Shown: piece by piece, positions 1 to 5,065 of the stretch
Layout of the letters: each line of letters opens with the position of its first letter
How positions within the stretch are numbered: position 1 is the first letter of the stretch
NCBI GenBank assembly: GCA_018061485.1
Contig: JAGOUA010000047.1
Coordinates: forward strand, 1 to 5,065
Length of the DNA: 5,065 nucleotides
Origin: Patescibacteria group bacterium
GTDB lineage: Bacteria > Patescibacteriota > Patescibacteriia > 2-12-FULL-60-25
Direction of reading: 5' to 3'
The notes under the pieces: generated by a model
What the model saw: the letters and a program-made list of their open reading frames with translations, nothing else
Database searches by the model: none
What the model was told of the DNA's origin: nothing
Translations under genes and position numbers: made by a program

Positions 1-478
1 CCACCTCGCTTGCCTGCAGCAGGCGAAAGGTCGAAGCGCAGGCCTCGACGACGTGCTTCTGCGGAATATCGATCACTTCAAGATAGCGATCCCAGGTGTG
101 CTTGATATCCATAGCGACGTAATCTACTAAGCGATCAGCGAGAAGTTGCTCGATAAGGCGCGGGTGCACGCCGTTGGTATCGAGCTTTACCAAGAACCCC
201 TCTTCTTTAAGGCGCGTGATGAATGCAGTGAGATCCGCCTGCATGGTGGGCTCGCCTCCCGTAATACACACGGCTTGCACCATGGAGCGGCGCTTGCGCA
301 GGGTGGCGAGCACTTCGTCTTGCGGAAATAGGCGGGTATTGGGCGCGGGCGTTCGAGGAATGAGTTGCGGATTATGGCAATACACACAGCGAAAGGCGCA
401 CCCCTGCGTGAACAGGATCGAGCAGGGGTGGCCCGGATAGTCTAGAAGGCTTAGGGGTTGAACCCCCGCGATCATCAT
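1..478 (-). CDS. nrdG: Anaerobic ribonucleotide reductase activating protein, radical SAM (partial, C-terminus off the window)
   Basis: Reading leftwards from an ATG at 478 gives 159 codons with no stop before the window edge, so the 3' end is missing. The protein starts MMIAGVQPLSLLDYPGHP and carries the radical-SAM cluster motif CAFRCVYC (Cys27, Cys31, Cys34; CxxxCxxC) followed by HNP. The SAM-binding GGEP lies at about 74-77, and a later strand reads KLDTNGVHP. The family binds an Fe4S4 cluster and SAM and abstracts a hydrogen from the C-terminal glycine of NrdD, generating the glycyl radical. The LLDYPG and FTQGC context resembles the NrdG2 subtype, usually about 190-230 residues, so most of the protein is visible. 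The start overlaps the nrdD stop as ATGA; the next codon is also ATG (475), an equally plausible start with a TGATG junction. No Shine-Dalgarno precedes it, so translation is probably coupled to nrdD. Confidence 0.93.
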   Translation of the reverse strand, partial: MMIAGVQPLSLLDYPGHPCSILFTQGCAFRCVYCHNPQLIPRTPAPNTRLFPQDEVLATLRKRRSMVQAVCITGGEPTMQADLTAFITRLKEEGFLVKLDTNGVHPRLIEQLLADRLVDYVAMDIKHTWDRYLEVIDIPQKHVVEACASTFRLLQASEV

Positions 479-2352
479 ACGGCGATGGGTTCGGTGCTCA
501 CGGCGCTCGTAACGGGTTGCTCCTGCGTGTGTCCCGTCCCGCAAGCGTCGAGCGCGTATTCGACACGGTCTCGATACTCGCTCTTCTTTCCCTTGTTCCA
601 CTGGTCAACGGGGCGGAAGTATCCCACGATACGAGACCAGACTTCACAGCTGGCTTGGCATTGTGGGCATTGGGCGACTTCTCCGGCGATATAGCCATGC
701 TTTGGACAGATGCTAAACGTGGGCGTGAGGGTAAAATACGGAAGGTGATACGATTCTGCCACATTTTTGACGAATTGCGCGCAAGTTTTCCAGTCTTGTA
801 CGCGCTCCCCCAAGAACAAGTGAAGAACGGTTCCGCCGGTGTAGCGTGTTTGCAGGCCGTCTTGATGATCAAGAGCAAAGAGGGGGTCGTTGGTGTAGCT
901 CACCGGTAAGTGCGTGGAGTTGGTGTAGTACGGTGCATCAGGCGTCCCTGCTTGGATGATGTCCGGGTAGCGAGCGTGATCTTCTTTCGCAAAGCGATAC
1001 GTCACGCCTTCTGCAGGCGTTGCTTCGAGGTTGTACAGGTTTCCTGTTTCTTCTTGGTACGCAACTAAGCGGTCGCGCATAAACACGAGTACCTCTTGGG
1101 CGAACGCGGTACCTTCTTCGGTGCCGATGTCTTTTCCAAGGAGGTTGAGACAGGCTTCATTCATGCCGTTCAGCCCAATCGTGGAAAAGTGGTTTCGTAG
1201 TGAAGGGAGATAGCGCTTGGTGTAGGGTAAGAGGCCTCGATCAATATTTTCTTGTACGACGCGCCGCTTGATCTCAAGAGAGAGCTTAGCGGTATCCATG
1301 AGGTCAGCCAGCTGCGTAAAGAAGACTTCTTTTGTCTTGGCGAGATAAGCGATGCGAGGGAGGTTGATGGTGACAACGCCAACACTACCTGTCATCTCCG
1401 CAGAGCCAAACAAGCCTCCACCACGAGCGCGTAACACACGAAGATCTAGCTGTAGACGACAACACATGCTTCGGACGTCGCTTGGTTGTAGCGAGGAGTT
1501 CAGGAAGTTTTGGAAATACGGGATGCCATATTTTGCCGTCATCTCAAACAACAGCTTGGCGTTTTCGCTGTCCCACACAAAGTCTTTCGTGACGTTATAG
1601 GTGGGAATAGGGAAGGTAAAGATGCGCCCTTTGCGATCTCCGCGGGTCATCACTTCGATAAACGCTCGGTTAATCAGATTCATTTCTGGCTGACAATCGG
1701 CATAGGTGAATGGTTGTTGCTTGCCAGCGATTACGGGCTGTTTTTCTCGCAGATCTTCGGGAACGGTCCAATCGATAGTGATATTCGTGAAGGGTGTTTG
1801 CATGCCCCAACGCGAAGGAACGTTCAAGTTAAAAACGAATTGCTGAACGCCCTGGTAGATTTGTTCGTAGGAAAGCCCGTCGTTTTTTGCGTACGGCGCA
1901 AGCATTGTGTCGAACGACGAAAATGCCTGTGCACCAGCCCACTCGTTTTGCAGGGTTCCCAGAAAATTCACCATCTGGCCAAGCGCTGTTTCAAAGTGCT
2001 TTGGAGGATCCGACTCTACTTTTCCCGGAACGCCGTTAAAGCCCTCTTCGAGGAGTTGGCGCAAGCTCCATCCTGCGCAATAGCCCGAAAACATCCCCAA
2101 GTCATGCAGGTGCATCGCGCCTTGGGTGTGTGCTTCTCGGACAGACTTCGGATAAATCATGTTCAGCCAGTAATGCGCCGTGATTTTCCCCGAGGTATTC
2201 AAAATCATCCCACCAAGCGAGTAGCCTTGATTCGCATTCTCGTTCACGCGCCAATCCGATTGATGTAAGTACTCGCTAATGGTGTTTTCTACGTCAACAA
2301 GGACGCGTTGCGCTTCTTCTTTGGAGAGGTTGAGAGGAGAGGAAGGGGTCAT
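475..2352 (-). CDS. nrdD: Anaerobic (class III) ribonucleoside-triphosphate reductase, ATP-cone-less
   Basis: This 625-residue protein is the catalytic subunit of oxygen-independent ribonucleotide reduction, making dNTPs in the cytoplasm. Visible family marks are HLHDLG (81-86), NEWAGAQAFSSFDT (136-149), the active-site SMCCRL (Cys297/Cys298; the second Cys aligns with the thiyl-radical position), RGGGLFG (310-316), and TGSVGVVTINLPR (321-333). A C-terminal zinc-site region follows with Cys549, His552, Cys562, Cys565 and Cys569, then the glycyl-radical motif RIVGYFRPV with Gly577. The protein begins directly at the barrel: the roughly 90-residue N-terminal ATP-cone of E. coli NrdD (712 residues) is absent, as in phage T4 NrdD. 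The glycine is followed by 48 residues, longer than the 25-31 of T4 and E. coli, with Cys604 in the extra tail. The ATG at 2352 is the only sensible start, yet CACCCTCTCCACCT precedes it with no Shine-Dalgarno. The stop TGA overlaps the nrdG start. Confidence 0.97.
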   Translation of the reverse strand: MTPSSPLNLSKEEAQRVLVDVENTISEYLHQSDWRVNENANQGYSLGGMILNTSGKITAHYWLNMIYPKSVREAHTQGAMHLHDLGMFSGYCAGWSLRQLLEEGFNGVPGKVESDPPKHFETALGQMVNFLGTLQNEWAGAQAFSSFDTMLAPYAKNDGLSYEQIYQGVQQFVFNLNVPSRWGMQTPFTNITIDWTVPEDLREKQPVIAGKQQPFTYADCQPEMNLINRAFIEVMTRGDRKGRIFTFPIPTYNVTKDFVWDSENAKLLFEMTAKYGIPYFQNFLNSSLQPSDVRSMCCRLQLDLRVLRARGGGLFGSAEMTGSVGVVTINLPRIAYLAKTKEVFFTQLADLMDTAKLSLEIKRRVVQENIDRGLLPYTKRYLPSLRNHFSTIGLNGMNEACLNLLGKDIGTEEGTAFAQEVLVFMRDRLVAYQEETGNLYNLEATPAEGVTYRFAKEDHARYPDIIQAGTPDAPYYTNSTHLPVSYTNDPLFALDHQDGLQTRYTGGTVLHLFLGERVQDWKTCAQFVKNVAESYHLPYFTLTPTFSICPKHGYIAGEVAQCPQCQASCEVWSRIVGYFRPVDQWNKGKKSEYRDRVEYALDACGTGHTQEQPVTSAVSTEPIAV

Positions 2353-2395
2353 AGGTGGAGAGGGTGATGAGAGTGGATCGTCGCGAGATGCGTGT

Positions 2396-2424
2396 AAAAT
2401 AAAAAACTCACGTGAGTGAGCTTC
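2396..2424 (-). terminator. Probable intrinsic terminator after the Com-like gene
   Basis: Read on the minus strand, GAAGCTCAC pairs with GTGAGTTTT across a TCAC loop. That is nine pairs including two G-U, with a fully Watson-Crick core CTCAC/GTGAG. The hairpin is followed by TT-A-TTTT. The element lies 34 bp after the Com-like stop and 44 bp before the nrdD ATG. The stem is only moderately G+C-rich, so termination may be partial. A 12-bp perfect palindrome, ACTCACGTGAGT (2406-2417), overlaps the stem and could instead be a protein-binding site. Confidence 0.45.
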
Positions 2425-2434
2425 GGGAGCTTCG
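2418..2434. repeat. Short tandem direct repeat GAGCTTCG x2
   Basis: Two perfect copies of GAGCTTCG (2418-2425 and 2427-2434) are separated by one G. The left copy supplies most of the upstream arm of the terminator-like hairpin on the minus strand. It may be a slippage duplication; no function can be assigned from the sequence alone. Confidence 0.4.
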
Positions 2435-2457
2435 TCGATTGAATGACTGCGGGGTGA

Positions 2458-2667
2458 TTACGTTGTTGGTGATTTGGGCGTATCCCAGGCTATACGGTTT
2501 GGGCAGTGTTTAATAAGGCAGAGGAGAGGATTAGCATTACTCGCAGAGATCGTTTGCATGGTGTGACAACGCTTGCATTTGATCTCGAGCGAACCTTCAA
2601 CAAGAAGGCCTTTAAAGAACAATGTCTGGCAAGATTTGCAACGGTACTCAGTGGTGCAAGAAGCCAT
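2458..2667 (-). CDS. Small double-CxxC zinc-finger protein, Mu Com-like
   Basis: This 69-residue protein has two CxxC knuckles, RCKSC (Cys10, Cys13) and KCKRC (Cys31, Cys34), spaced as expected for one zinc finger. The pattern YRCKSCQTLFFKG...LEIKCKRCHT closely resembles the phage Mu Com family, where Com is a small zinc-finger RNA-binding activator of mom translation. That likeness is from memory of the family motif, not a search. No mom gene or other Mu genes are visible, so a phage role is not supported here. The ATG at 2667 is preferred because AAAGGA (2675-2680) sits 7 bp upstream; a TTG at 2694 would add nine residues but lies upstream of that ribosome site. The gene lies between tandem NrdR-type boxes and nrdD on the same strand, so it may be co-transcribed with nrdD despite the intervening hairpin. 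The C-terminal half beyond residue 40 has no recognisable domain. Confidence 0.75.
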   Translation of the reverse strand: MASCTTEYRCKSCQTLFFKGLLVEGSLEIKCKRCHTMQTISASNANPLLCLIKHCPNRIAWDTPKSPTT

Positions 2668-2674
2668 AATTGGT

Positions 2675-2680
2675 TCCTTT
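2675..2680 (-). promoter_or_regulatory. Ribosome binding site AAAGGA of the Com-like gene
   Basis: AAAGGA on the minus strand lies 7 nt before the ATG at 2667. It decides that start over the upstream TTG at 2694. It is the only clear Shine-Dalgarno sequence in front of any gene in this window. Confidence 0.6.
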
Positions 2681-2718
2681 AGCGTAGCGCGCAAAACGGG
2701 CTTGGTAAAGCCGTTATG

Positions 2719-2747
2719 AATACAGGGGATTTATGACTTATCCACAA
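2719..2747 (-). promoter_or_regulatory. Candidate promoter for the Com-like/nrdD unit
   Basis: On the minus strand TTGTGG (2747-2742, three of six matches to TTGACA) is followed after 17 bp by TGTATT (2724-2719, four of six matches to TATAAT). Transcription would start near 2712, giving a leader of about 45 nt to the Com-like ATG. The -35 hexamer is the right half of the proximal NrdR-like box, a natural position for repression. The match is modest and other -10 choices, such as CATAAA further upstream, exist. Confidence 0.35.
2738..2746 (+). promoter_or_regulatory. Perfect DnaA box TTATCCACA
   Basis: The nine bases TTATCCACA match the strongest E. coli DnaA box exactly. They overlap the first five bases of the proximal NrdR-like site. 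There is no cluster of boxes and no AT-rich unwinding region, so this is not an origin. DnaA is known to act at the E. coli nrdAB promoter, which makes a regulatory role conceivable. A nine-base match somewhere in 5 kb on either strand would occur by chance in roughly 4% of windows. Confidence 0.4.
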
Positions 2748-2757
2748 CATCTTGTGG
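2742..2757. promoter_or_regulatory. NrdR box 1 (proximal to the Com-like/nrdD unit)
   Basis: CCACAACATCTTGTGG is palindromic, with CCACAA and TTGTGG as perfect inverted arms around CATC. It matches 12 of 16 positions of the NrdR consensus ACACWATATATWGTGT as I recall it, including the CAC/GTG cores. It lies 16 bp from a second, better site, which is the spacing typical of tandem NrdR boxes (three helical turns centre to centre). NrdR is a zinc-ribbon/ATP-cone repressor that senses ATP and dATP and silences ribonucleotide reductase operons. Confidence 0.75.
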
Positions 2758-2780
2758 TGAGAAAGAAGATAGGACACAAT
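2752..2780 (+). promoter_or_regulatory. Candidate promoter for the divergent zinc-ribbon gene
   Basis: On the plus strand TTGTGG (2752-2757) and CACAAT (2775-2780, four of six matches to TATAAT) are separated by 17 bp. A start near 2787 would leave about a 35-nt leader before the ATG at 2822. Both hexamers lie within the two NrdR-like boxes. The resemblance to consensus is modest, so this is only a candidate. Confidence 0.3.
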
Positions 2781-2789
2781 ATGTAGTGT
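2774..2789. promoter_or_regulatory. NrdR box 2 (distal)
   Basis: ACACAATATGTAGTGT matches 15 of 16 positions of the NrdR consensus ACACWATATATWGTGT; only the tenth base differs. Box 1 begins 32 bp to the left, leaving a 16-bp spacer. Finding both sites upstream of an nrdD-nrdG pair in an otherwise short intergenic region strongly supports NrdR control. The nrdR gene itself is not in the window. Confidence 0.85.
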
Positions 2790-2821
2790 TGAGAGACATT
2801 TCTTGTCTTGCGTCTATATCT

Positions 2822-3022
2822 ATGCAAACGCTCTTCAAAATCGGTGATCGTGTACCTACCTCTGGATGGTATATTTGCGTACCCTGCGGTTATGTTCAGC
2901 GGTTTGTACAAGGGGAGGTATTTATCACTTGCGAAGCGTGTTTCGCAGGAACGGGTGATGGTCCTATGGGCTACACGGATGAAGCGAGTGAATTTTGGGA
3001 GCTGCTGGAAGAATGTGCGTGA
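2822..3022 (+). CDS. Small zinc-ribbon protein of unknown function
   Basis: This 66-residue product begins MQTLFKIGDRVPTSGWY and has two zinc knuckles, CVPCG (Cys19, Cys22) and CEAC (Cys37, Cys40). A short acidic C-terminus ends in EFWELLEECA. The order GDRVPxSGWYxCxxCG...GExFxxCxxC is typical of small stand-alone zinc ribbons, also recalling rubredoxin-like folds. No catalytic residues are visible, so the function is unknown. The ATG at 2822 is chosen because an upstream in-frame GTG at 2786 lies inside the distal NrdR-like box and near the predicted transcription start. No Shine-Dalgarno is seen before the ATG. The gene is the only plus-strand gene, shares the divergent control region with the Com-like/nrdD unit, and its last 52 bp overlap the 3' end of the convergent glycosyltransferase gene. 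The conserved Cys pattern is the main argument that it is real. Confidence 0.7.
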   Translation: MQTLFKIGDRVPTSGWYICVPCGYVQRFVQGEVFITCEACFAGTGDGPMGYTDEASEFWELLEECA

Positions 3023-3966
3023 TACTGCTCGATGCAGGTTTGCAGGGCTTCGCGCCAAAGGTGGGGCATGAATGGGGGGATAACGATGCTGCCAGGGGGC
3101 GCGGTTTCAGGGAGGGCGCCCATACTCGAAATCAGGCAAGGCGTACCAACGGCATGCGCTTCGTGCAGAGGAAGGCCGAATCCTTCGTACCAGCTTGGAT
3201 ACAAAAGAGCCGCCGCTTCTTGTAGGAGGGCGGTTTTTTGTTCCGAAGAAACATAGCCAAGCGCGCGGATCTTTGGATGAGGGGAGTGTGTCGTGCCAAG
3301 AAGACGGAGTTCCCATGCGGGATACTGCGCGCTCAGAGCGCAAAACGCGTGTATGACGACATCGAGATTCTTGCGCGCATCTCCACCGCCAAATGCCAGA
3401 AAGAATGGTTGTTTTAGGCGCTTTGTGGGCGTTGGTTGGGGGATGGTGGTGAGATTGATGAATTGTATGCGCTTAAGGGGATAGCCGGTGAGCGCATGAA
3501 TGTCCCGCGCGCTGCGTTCAGAGACGGTAAAGACGCGTTCAGCCGCACGAATCAGCGCTTTTGGACGAACAAGCGTGTGCCATACGCGGCTTTTTGTGGA
3601 AAACCATGAAGGGTGGATCAAGAATGAAAGATCATGAATACACAGGTCGTACGGCACGCGTGGAATGTGGGTGATGTTGAGATTCGGCAAGAGGAGGCGC
3701 GTCGCTTGCGGAATCCAAAAAGAGAGATCTCGCCCTGCAAGAAGATGTGTTGCGTGAACGAGTTTACTCGGTAGAGAGATGTGCCGATGCGTGAAGGGGA
3801 GACTAGCGAGAAGAGGTGAGTCCGGACGCGTGTTTCCGTAGGTGACGAGCAAAGACGTTGTGGGAACTTCAAACTGCCCCGTGGTAAGGGCGTGATGCAC
3901 GGCAACGGCGACGCCTGTAGGATGTGGTCCTTGTAAGCACGATCCGTCGATGACGGTTAGCGACAT
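2971..3966 (-). CDS. Glycosyltransferase family 4-like protein, GT-B fold (MtfB-like)
   Basis: This 331-residue enzyme probably transfers a sugar, perhaps mannose or a related hexose, from a nucleotide-sugar donor onto a growing surface glycan on the cytoplasmic side. The N-terminal domain has the Gly-rich acceptor loop GPHPTGVAVAV (13-23), HDLSF (111-115) and TVSERSARDI (147-156). The C-terminal donor domain starts with FFLAFGGGDARKNLDVVI (188-205). It contains the family EX7E motif in YEGFGLPLHEA (Glu261, Glu269), followed by AVGTPCLIS and ALPE. This pattern resembles the MtfB-like GT4 group. The protein is slightly short for GT4 (usually 350-400) but both domains are present. The last residues form a serine-rich, probably disordered tail (319-330). 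The ATG at 3966 overlaps the preceding glycosyltransferase gene by 10 bp and has no Shine-Dalgarno, so it is likely translationally coupled. Donor and acceptor cannot be told from the sequence. Confidence 0.88.
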   Translation of the reverse strand: MSLTVIDGSCLQGPHPTGVAVAVHHALTTGQFEVPTTSLLVTYGNTRPDSPLLASLPFTHRHISLPSKLVHATHLLAGRDLSFWIPQATRLLLPNLNITHIPRVPYDLCIHDLSFLIHPSWFSTKSRVWHTLVRPKALIRAAERVFTVSERSARDIHALTGYPLKRIQFINLTTIPQPTPTKRLKQPFFLAFGGGDARKNLDVVIHAFCALSAQYPAWELRLLGTTHSPHPKIRALGYVSSEQKTALLQEAAALLYPSWYEGFGLPLHEAHAVGTPCLISSMGALPETAPPGSIVIPPFMPHLWREALQTCIEQYHAHSSSSSQNSLASSV

Positions 3967-5045
3967 AGCGTGTCAACGGCTTGTTGTATGCGCTCATGAA
4001 AGCGCTCAAGGGCAAAAGATTCGACGCTGGCTCGCACGCGCACTGGATCAAAGGAGGTATGTTCCATCTCTCGCATGGCTCGTACCAGAGCGCTTGGGGT
4101 AGATGTTTTCAGAAAGAGGCCGTTTTCTTGGTGACGGATCACTTCTCGCGCGCCGCCGGCATGATACGCAAGAACGGGCGTACCACTCGCGAGGCTTTCG
4201 AGCATCGTCATGCCAAAATCTTCTACATGTGGATGCAGAAACCCGCGAGCGCCACCCAAGAGCACGTATTTCTGAGTCTCAGTGATGGAGCCAAGGAATT
4301 CGACGGTTGGTCCAGCTATGGCGCGCAGTCGGCGTTCTTCCGGTCCGCTTCCAAAGAGCTTGAGAGGCGCCCCAAGGGTGTTTGCGGCACGTATCGCGAT
4401 AGCGAATCGCTTATACGAGACAAGACGTCCACCAGTCAGCCAGTAGTCTCGTTGCTCTTTGGGGGCAAAAGGGATGGCGACAAGATCTACAGGCGGATGA
4501 ATAATGTCGGCGGATCGACCGTAATAGCGCGCAATGCGAGCTTGAGAAAGAGCGCTGTTTGTCAGCAGGACGTCGCTTCGTTGCGCGGCGCGTTCGTCCC
4601 AAGCGCGTAATCGATGAAAAGCCCGATCAATAAACGGTTGAACAAGTCTTGGCCAGCCGCGTCCTGAGGCGTAGACGTGGCGTTCTTCCCACAAAAAACG
4701 TGTGGGCGTATGCAAATAACAGAGGGTTTTTGTCTGCGGAGGAGCGATCACTCCTTTAGCAAAACTAGAAGAAGAGATGATAGCGAGATCAAAGCTGGAA
4801 AGATCCAGACTCTCTGCCGCCATGGGCATGAACGGCGTAAGGAGTGGGAAGAGACGAGGATGTGGAAAGAGGGTTTGGAGCGATGAGGGGGTGATGGCGC
4901 TCGTGGGTATACCCGGAGGAAGGTGCGCGGGCGAGTTCAATAAGCAAAAGATCGGAGCATCAGGAAAAAGGCGGTGTAGGGCAAGGACTACACGCTCAGC
5001 GCCACCATCTTGGACAAAATAATCATGAACGAGCGCTATACGCAT
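3957..5045 (-). CDS. Glycosyltransferase family 4, GT-B fold (WbaZ-like)
   Basis: This 362-residue protein begins MRIALVHDYFVQDGGAERVV, the N-terminal strand and Gly-rich loop (GGAER, 14-18) of GT4 enzymes. Further marks are LDLSSFDLAIISSSSFAKGV (80-99), CYLHTPTRFLW (109-119), the hinge region IIHPPVD (181-187), GRLVSYKRF (206-214) with the donor-phosphate-binding Lys/Arg, and the EX7E motif HVEDFGMTMLES (Glu275, Glu283) followed by GGAREVI. The whole layout resembles the WbaZ-like mannosyltransferase group involved in O-antigen or exopolysaccharide assembly; the exact sugar is inferred, not shown. The ATG at 5045 is the natural start, as the family N-terminus begins there, although the 20 bp available upstream show no Shine-Dalgarno. 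The gene is followed by a second, different GT4 enzyme overlapping by 10 bp, so the two probably add consecutive sugars of one glycan in a cluster continuing to the right of the window. Confidence 0.92.
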   Translation of the reverse strand: MRIALVHDYFVQDGGAERVVLALHRLFPDAPIFCLLNSPAHLPPGIPTSAITPSSLQTLFPHPRLFPLLTPFMPMAAESLDLSSFDLAIISSSSFAKGVIAPPQTKTLCYLHTPTRFLWEERHVYASGRGWPRLVQPFIDRAFHRLRAWDERAAQRSDVLLTNSALSQARIARYYGRSADIIHPPVDLVAIPFAPKEQRDYWLTGGRLVSYKRFAIAIRAANTLGAPLKLFGSGPEERRLRAIAGPTVEFLGSITETQKYVLLGGARGFLHPHVEDFGMTMLESLASGTPVLAYHAGGAREVIRHQENGLFLKTSTPSALVRAMREMEHTSFDPVRVRASVESFALERFHERIQQAVDTLCR

Positions 5046-5065
5046 GGGAAAAGACTAGCAAGGAT

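Noticed and set aside
1510..2268. 252-codon open frame on the plus strand
   Set aside because: It is entirely antisense to the well-conserved nrdD and its translation shows no recognisable motif; it reflects the codon bias of nrdD.
2742..2757. CCACAA-CATC-TTGTGG read as a terminator hairpin
   Set aside because: It has no adjoining T-tract, sits upstream of genes in both directions, and fits an NrdR operator with correct spacing to a second box.
2786..2821. GTG-initiated N-terminal extension of the zinc-ribbon protein
   Set aside because: The GTG lies within the distal NrdR-like box and about at the predicted transcription start, and the extra 12 residues are not like the compact family N-terminus. 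The ATG at 2822 is preferred.
2738..3058. 106-codon minus-strand open frame
   Set aside because: It spans the NrdR boxes and is antisense to the zinc-ribbon gene; no domain is recognisable and it overlaps the glycosyltransferase 3' end in another frame.
3595..3603. Second DnaA-box-like sequence (TGTGGAAAA, reverse complement TTTTCCACA)
   Set aside because: It is inside the coding sequence of the second glycosyltransferase, isolated, and only a degenerate match; no sign of an origin.
3981..4610. 209-codon open frame on the plus strand
   Set aside because: It is antisense to the WbaZ-like glycosyltransferase, whose motifs are intact throughout; the translation has no family features.

Overview
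The window reads as a compact stretch of a chromosome from an anaerobic or facultatively anaerobic bacterium with roughly 50% G+C. Genes are tightly packed or overlapping. TGA acts as an ordinary stop (nrdD and the zinc-ribbon gene end in TGA), so the TGA-recoded Gracilibacteria/Absconditabacteria lineages are unlikely. Several starts have no Shine-Dalgarno sequence, and the genes are small and single-purpose. This would fit a Patescibacteria/CPR-like genome, but that placement is a low-confidence impression only.

Layout, right to left on the minus strand. (1) Positions 5045 to 2971 hold two GT-B fold, family-4-type glycosyltransferases that overlap by 10 bp. They are probably part of a surface-polysaccharide cluster continuing to the right. 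(2) Positions 2667 to 2458 hold a 69-residue double-CxxC zinc finger resembling the phage Mu Com family. (3) Positions 2352 to 475 hold nrdD, the oxygen-sensitive class III ribonucleotide reductase. (4) Positions 478 to 1 hold nrdG, its radical-SAM activase, cut by the left edge and coupled to nrdD by an ATGA overlap. One small plus-strand gene, a 66-residue zinc ribbon at 2822-3022, diverges from the Com-like gene and runs tail-to-tail into the second glycosyltransferase.

The most informative stretch is the divergent intergenic region at 2668-2821. It carries two 16-bp palindromic sites, 2742-2757 and 2774-2789, separated by exactly 16 bp. Their sequence and spacing match the tandem NrdR boxes that control ribonucleotide reductase operons. 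A perfect DnaA box (TTATCCACA, 2738-2746) overlaps the first site. This predicts dATP/ATP-responsive and possibly replication-linked control of a com-like/nrdD/nrdG unit, and perhaps of the divergent zinc-ribbon gene. A terminator-like hairpin with a T-tract lies between the Com-like gene and nrdD and complicates the simple operon picture.

Functionally, NrdG uses SAM and an Fe4S4 cluster to install a glycyl radical on NrdD, which then reduces ribonucleotides to deoxyribonucleotides without oxygen. NrdD here has no N-terminal ATP-cone, so the enzyme probably lacks the dATP off-switch. I saw no mobile elements, CRISPR arrays, rRNA or tRNA genes. No stretch over 300 bp is without a gene.
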